Below are positions 5,946 to 7,821 of a stretch of 7,821 nt of DNA, piece by piece. Both the position numbers and the translations under genes were made by a program. The stretch is from Thiotrichaceae bacterium. GTDB taxonomy: Bacteria; Pseudomonadota; Gammaproteobacteria; Thiotrichales; Thiotrichaceae. Position 1 is the stretch's first letter. The number at the start of each line of letters is the position of its first letter. The stretch lies in assembly GCA_027030285.1 (NCBI GenBank), contig JALVFC010000454.1:1-7821 (forward strand), in the 5' to 3' direction. The notes under the pieces are model-generated. The model was given only the letters and a program-made list of their open reading frames with translations. It was not told the DNA's origin and searched no databases.

Positions 5946-6010
5946 GCATACTGAAAACCTGTTTTGTCCGAAGGATTGACAAGTCCGATAGGTCGATAAG
6001 GACAGTATGC
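5946..6010. repeat. nested inverted repeats
   Basis: GCATACTG (5946-5953) pairs perfectly with CAGTATGC (6003-6010). Inside it, TGTCC (5965-5969) can pair with GGACA beginning at 6000 and TTGTC with GACAA, and a small AAAAC/GTTTT hairpin interrupts the left arm. A further AAAGGC/GCCTTT hairpin lies at 6030-6048. The arrangement could be a structured RNA or the end of a decayed mobile element; the sequence alone does not decide. Confidence 0.4.
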
Positions 6011-6177
6011 GCAGATTTCATCAAGGCTCAAAGGCTAAAAGCGCCTTTATCAAGAAGCCAGATATACGGAAGCAAATCTATCCCTGTCAAAATGAAATTA
6101 TTGTTTGCAAAAATGGAGAGACCATATACGGGCAAGGTACGCCGCCCGACACAGCAACGGAAAAGCCCGTACCATAG
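6007..6177 (+). CDS. small open frame of 56 codons, doubtful gene
   Basis: ATG at 6007 to TAG at 6175-6177, with an AAGGA motif 4 bases before the start. The product is basic and begins MRRFHQGSKAKSAFIKKPD, with two Cys and a GETIYGQGTPP stretch. No family is recognised, and an overlapping second frame is also open, so coding is not supported beyond the ribosome-binding motif. It spans the inverted repeat TACGGGC/GCCCGTA (6127-6133 with 6165-6171). It may be chance or a remnant. Confidence 0.2.
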   Translation: MRRFHQGSKAKSAFIKKPDIRKQIYPCQNEIIVCKNGETIYGQGTPPDTATEKPVP

Positions 6178-6192
6178 GTGCAGCGGTTACAA

Positions 6193-6224
6193 CAGTAGGT
6201 TGGGCTGAGGTACGAAGCCCAACA
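6193..6224. repeat. dispersed intergenic hairpin repeat (GTAGGTTGGG...CCCAAC type)
   Basis: GTTGGGCT (6199-6206) pairs perfectly with AGCCCAAC (6216-6223) around a 9-base loop GAGGTACGA, preceded by the AGTAG lead. From memory, this general form (GTAGGTTGGGTT...AACCCAACA) recurs between genes in many bacterial genomes as a short imperfect palindrome. Only one copy is present here, so repeat status rests on recognition and not on the window. Confidence 0.5.
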
Positions 6225-6235
6225 TGACATGGCTT

Positions 6236-6527
6236 TACTTTGTATTGAGCGTAGTTTTTTTCCTCCCGCCTGTGAGAGGTGATGCAGATTCGTTTTTTAA
6301 AAAGGTTTTGCCTGACTGTTTGTTCCAGTTATCCCCATAGCTTTGTCCCTGTGGGCAGAGCAGTTCTATTTCCCGTGACAGGTGAGCTTCTATCACGCTA
6401 TCGCAATGCTAACCTGCATCAAACAGGGCTGTGTGGATAGGAGATAACTTGAGCGCTTCGTCAAGCAACTCCGGGACTACACGGGTTTCGCTGGAACTAT
6501 GCAGACCTTGTGCCACAATGACCTATT
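6236..6527 (-). pseudogene. broken DDE-type IS transposase fragment
   Basis: Translating the minus strand gives VIVAQGLHSSSETRVVPELL, then a run through KLSPIHTALFDAG, an in-frame TAG at 6411-6409, HCDSVIEAHLSREIELLCPQ and GQSYGDNWNKQSGKTFLKN. After a frameshift near 6275 the frame continues as GGKKLRSIQSK. The FDAG-stop-HCD region corresponds to the DAGYH block that carries the second catalytic Asp in IS1182/IS5-like transposases. Both ends of the protein are missing, so the element is dead. The family assignment is from memory of the motif and is less sure than the transposase call. Confidence 0.7.
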
Positions 6528-6712
6528 GAACAAAACCTGATTGAGCTTTTGCAAAGCAGGGCTATGTCTATGTGCATGGCAGTGAGCTTGACCGCTCTTT
6601 GGATAGCGTGGCGTTGGAATTGTAGCTTAAAGAGGCTGTAAAAAAACTTAATCCTGATCTGCCAGAATCCGCTCGTACCGAGGCATTTTGGCAGGTGTTA
6701 CAGCTCGGATCT
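6518..6712 (+). pseudogene. hsdR: broken N-terminal fragment of type I restriction subunit HsdR
   Basis: Reading three segments across two frameshifts yields MTY, then EQNLIELLQS (from 6528), then GYVYVHGSELDRSLDSVALE (from 6560). An in-frame TAG (6623-6625, probably a former CAG) is followed by LKEAVKKLNPDLPESARTEA and FWQVLQLGS, after which similarity ends near 6712. This is the pattern of the extreme N-terminus of HsdR, the motor/nuclease subunit of type I restriction-modification, normally about 1000 residues. Only some 65 codons survive, before the nuclease and helicase motifs, so it is not functional. It meets the transposase remnant head to head at about 6518-6528. Confidence 0.65.
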
Positions 6713-6901
6713 CTGTTCCTTTTTCGCATTATCTTGCATGGAAATCACCCAATAAAAGTAAGGGGGGGTTATTAATAATTTCCGCGTGAAGGAGGGTAAC
6801 TACAGGGAAATTATCCCTCGGTAAAGTACAATCAACGATGTGGCGTCGTCTGTTCCCGCATTGCATGCGAGCCACGGGGACGTATGTTCTGGGGTAGTTA
6901 T
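6713..6901. other. non-coding remnant DNA between hsdR fragment and next gene
   Basis: No credible gene is seen. The stretch has a G7 run (6762-6768), a 9-bp perfect inverted repeat (ATAATTTCC 6775-6783 with GGAAATTAT 6806-6814), a GTGGC/GCCAC dyad (about 6840-6875) and a small CGCAT-TGC-ATGCG hairpin inside it. These may be mobile-element ends or the weak 3' end of the minus-strand gene, but no T tract marks a terminator. Confidence 0.4.
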
Positions 6902-7821
6902 TTATTTCAGGTTTAGAAATTCTCTTACGGTGTCCATAAAGCTTTTTGCTTTTTTGTCTTTTGTTTTTTCTGTTGTGTTTTCTTGTTGCGTCTCGGTGGT
7001 CGTTTTTGTCTGCTGCGGGGTTGCGTTTTTACTTTCACTGGTAACGGCAGGAACAAGTTGCTGTATTTTTTTGATCCATTCTGGCACGTAGTCCTGTAAT
7101 GCCTGTTTGTAAGGTGCCATGAGTGCGCTGCGTTCTTTTTCGGCTTTCTCCATGCCTTTTTGCCACTCACCTTCGCCTAGTTCAAGGGTGTTAGCACCTT
7201 GCAGGTAGTCGGGGAGTTCGTATTCTGGCAGGCAGCTGCCGTGTTCATCTGCTTTGCCTTTAAAGGGCACGTAGCGTCCCTGCTCATAATGCCAATCTGC
7301 GATTATAGAGCCACAGCGTTTGTCAGTTTCTTCCTGTTTGTTTAGTTCGCTGGCTATGCTCAGGTTTCGATAGTGGTGGTTTTCGGTGTAGTGCAGTGTC
7401 AGTGTATAGTGCTGCCCTTCAAACAGGATTCGGGGGGTGTTATTTTCAGTTTGCTGGATAATCCAGACATGGGGTTGTTGGCTACCAATGGCTTTTGTTG
7501 TGCATTTCTCATCTATGGTTACGACCCATTCCCTGCTTTTTGGGTTGTTGTCCATATCAACGGGTAGTCTATAGAAATCGCAGTTATTTAGCTTGTTTTG
7601 CTGTAGTGCCTGCTGGATGTCCGGATAGAGTTTGGCGTAGGGGTTTTGCAGGCTGTCGCTGGTGAGTTGTTCTTTCAGGTCGGCAGGGGCGGGTTGCATT
7701 TCCCTGGGTTCATCAGGGCTTAGGGGCAGGGTGGCAACTCGTTTGCGATCCAGCATTATGATTTTGTAGGTGTCATTACACAGGTTGACCAGTTTGTTGT
7801 GGTTGTAGCGTTTTTTATTGG
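6902..7821 (-). CDS. unrecognised, probably exported protein; N-terminus outside window
   Basis: The frame ends at a TAA at 6902 and is open to the window edge. The first internal ATG is at 7756, but it has no ribosome-binding site and the 21 upstream codons contain no stop, so the true start is probably beyond 7821. No characterised family is recognised. Counting from the Met at 7756, the middle (about 59-175) has four cysteines (59, 85, 148, 175) and a pattern VWIIQQ...RILFEGQHYTLTLHY...YRNLSIASE...IIADWHYEQGRYV. This resembles small periplasmic proteins with a repeated dG-x-rY motif, suggesting disulfides and export. An acidic helix (EKAEKERSALMAPYKQAL) follows. A low-complexity Gln/Thr/Lys/Glu tail (about 235-270) precedes the end, SFMDTVREFLNLK. 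No signal peptide can be judged because the N-terminus is missing. Confidence 0.7.
   Translation of the reverse strand, partial: NKKRYNHNKLVNLCNDTYKIIMLDRKRVATLPLSPDEPREMQPAPADLKEQLTSDSLQNPYAKLYPDIQQALQQNKLNNCDFYRLPVDMDNNPKSREWVVTIDEKCTTKAIGSQQPHVWIIQQTENNTPRILFEGQHYTLTLHYTENHHYRNLSIASELNKQEETDKRCGSIIADWHYEQGRYVPFKGKADEHGSCLPEYELPDYLQGANTLELGEGEWQKGMEKAEKERSALMAPYKQALQDYVPEWIKKIQQLVPAVTSESKNATPQQTKTTTETQQENTTEKTKDKKAKSFMDTVREFLNLK

Noticed and set aside
5904..6240. Group II intron or riboswitch in the gene-free stretch
   Set aside because: No domain V-like hairpin, no reverse-transcriptase remnant and no known aptamer core were recognised.
6853..6882. GTTCCCGCATTGCATGCGAGCCACGGGGAC-like stretch resembling a type I-E CRISPR repeat
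   Set aside because: Only one copy with imperfect arms and no regularly spaced second unit; GC-rich dyads like this are common near gene ends.
6840..7091. Plus-strand open frame of 83 codons
   Set aside because: It lies opposite the tail-coding part of the minus-strand gene; its Phe/Val/Ser-rich product is the mirror of a Lys/Gln/Thr-rich tail and has no ribosome-binding site.

Overview
The window looks like part of a gammaproteobacterial chromosome of moderate GC. The NtrB, NtrC, GlnK and AmtB proteins closely follow the enterobacterial versions in every diagnostic motif. The outer-membrane protein beside them is a TorF/Gcw_chp-type putative porin, a family common in marine and environmental Proteobacteria. 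The genus cannot be fixed from this sequence.

Layout. (1) Positions 1-5115, all on the minus strand, form a nitrogen-control block. In transcription order it holds a putative porin (5115-4429), the PII protein glnK (4336-3998), the ammonium channel amtB (start probably 3983, end 2682), the sensor kinase ntrB (2463-1378) and the sigma54 activator ntrC (1394 to the window edge, only the last few codons missing). glnA is not in this block. (2) Positions 5116-5402 are a control region. It carries a textbook sigma54 promoter facing the porin (5154-5168), two NtrC-like sites about 130-150 bp upstream of the predicted start, and a 50-bp near-perfect AT-rich palindrome abutting the divergent gene. 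(3) 5403-5903 (+) encodes a 166-residue single-pass membrane protein with a long methionine-rich coiled-coil tail and no recognised function. (4) 5904-6901 is decayed DNA without an intact gene. It has nested inverted repeats, a hairpin repeat of the GTAGGTTGGG...CCCAAC type, a broken DDE transposase fragment (minus) and, joined to it head to head, a broken N-terminal fragment of a type I restriction HsdR subunit (plus). (5) 6902-7821 (-) is the C-terminal part of an unrecognised, probably exported protein whose start lies outside the window.

How it fits together. NtrB, steered by PII proteins, phosphorylates NtrC under nitrogen limitation, and NtrC~P drives sigma54 promoters. The one clear sigma54 promoter here lies in front of the porin, not in front of glnK. 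The porin is followed by a terminator, then a 22-nt perfect dyad and a very strong ribosome-binding site for glnK. The simplest reading is that nitrogen limitation switches on an outer-membrane protein first, and that glnK-amtB receives either partial readthrough or its own unseen promoter. This would couple outer-membrane permeability to inner-membrane ammonium uptake. The promoter motifs are seen directly; regulation and transport role are inference.
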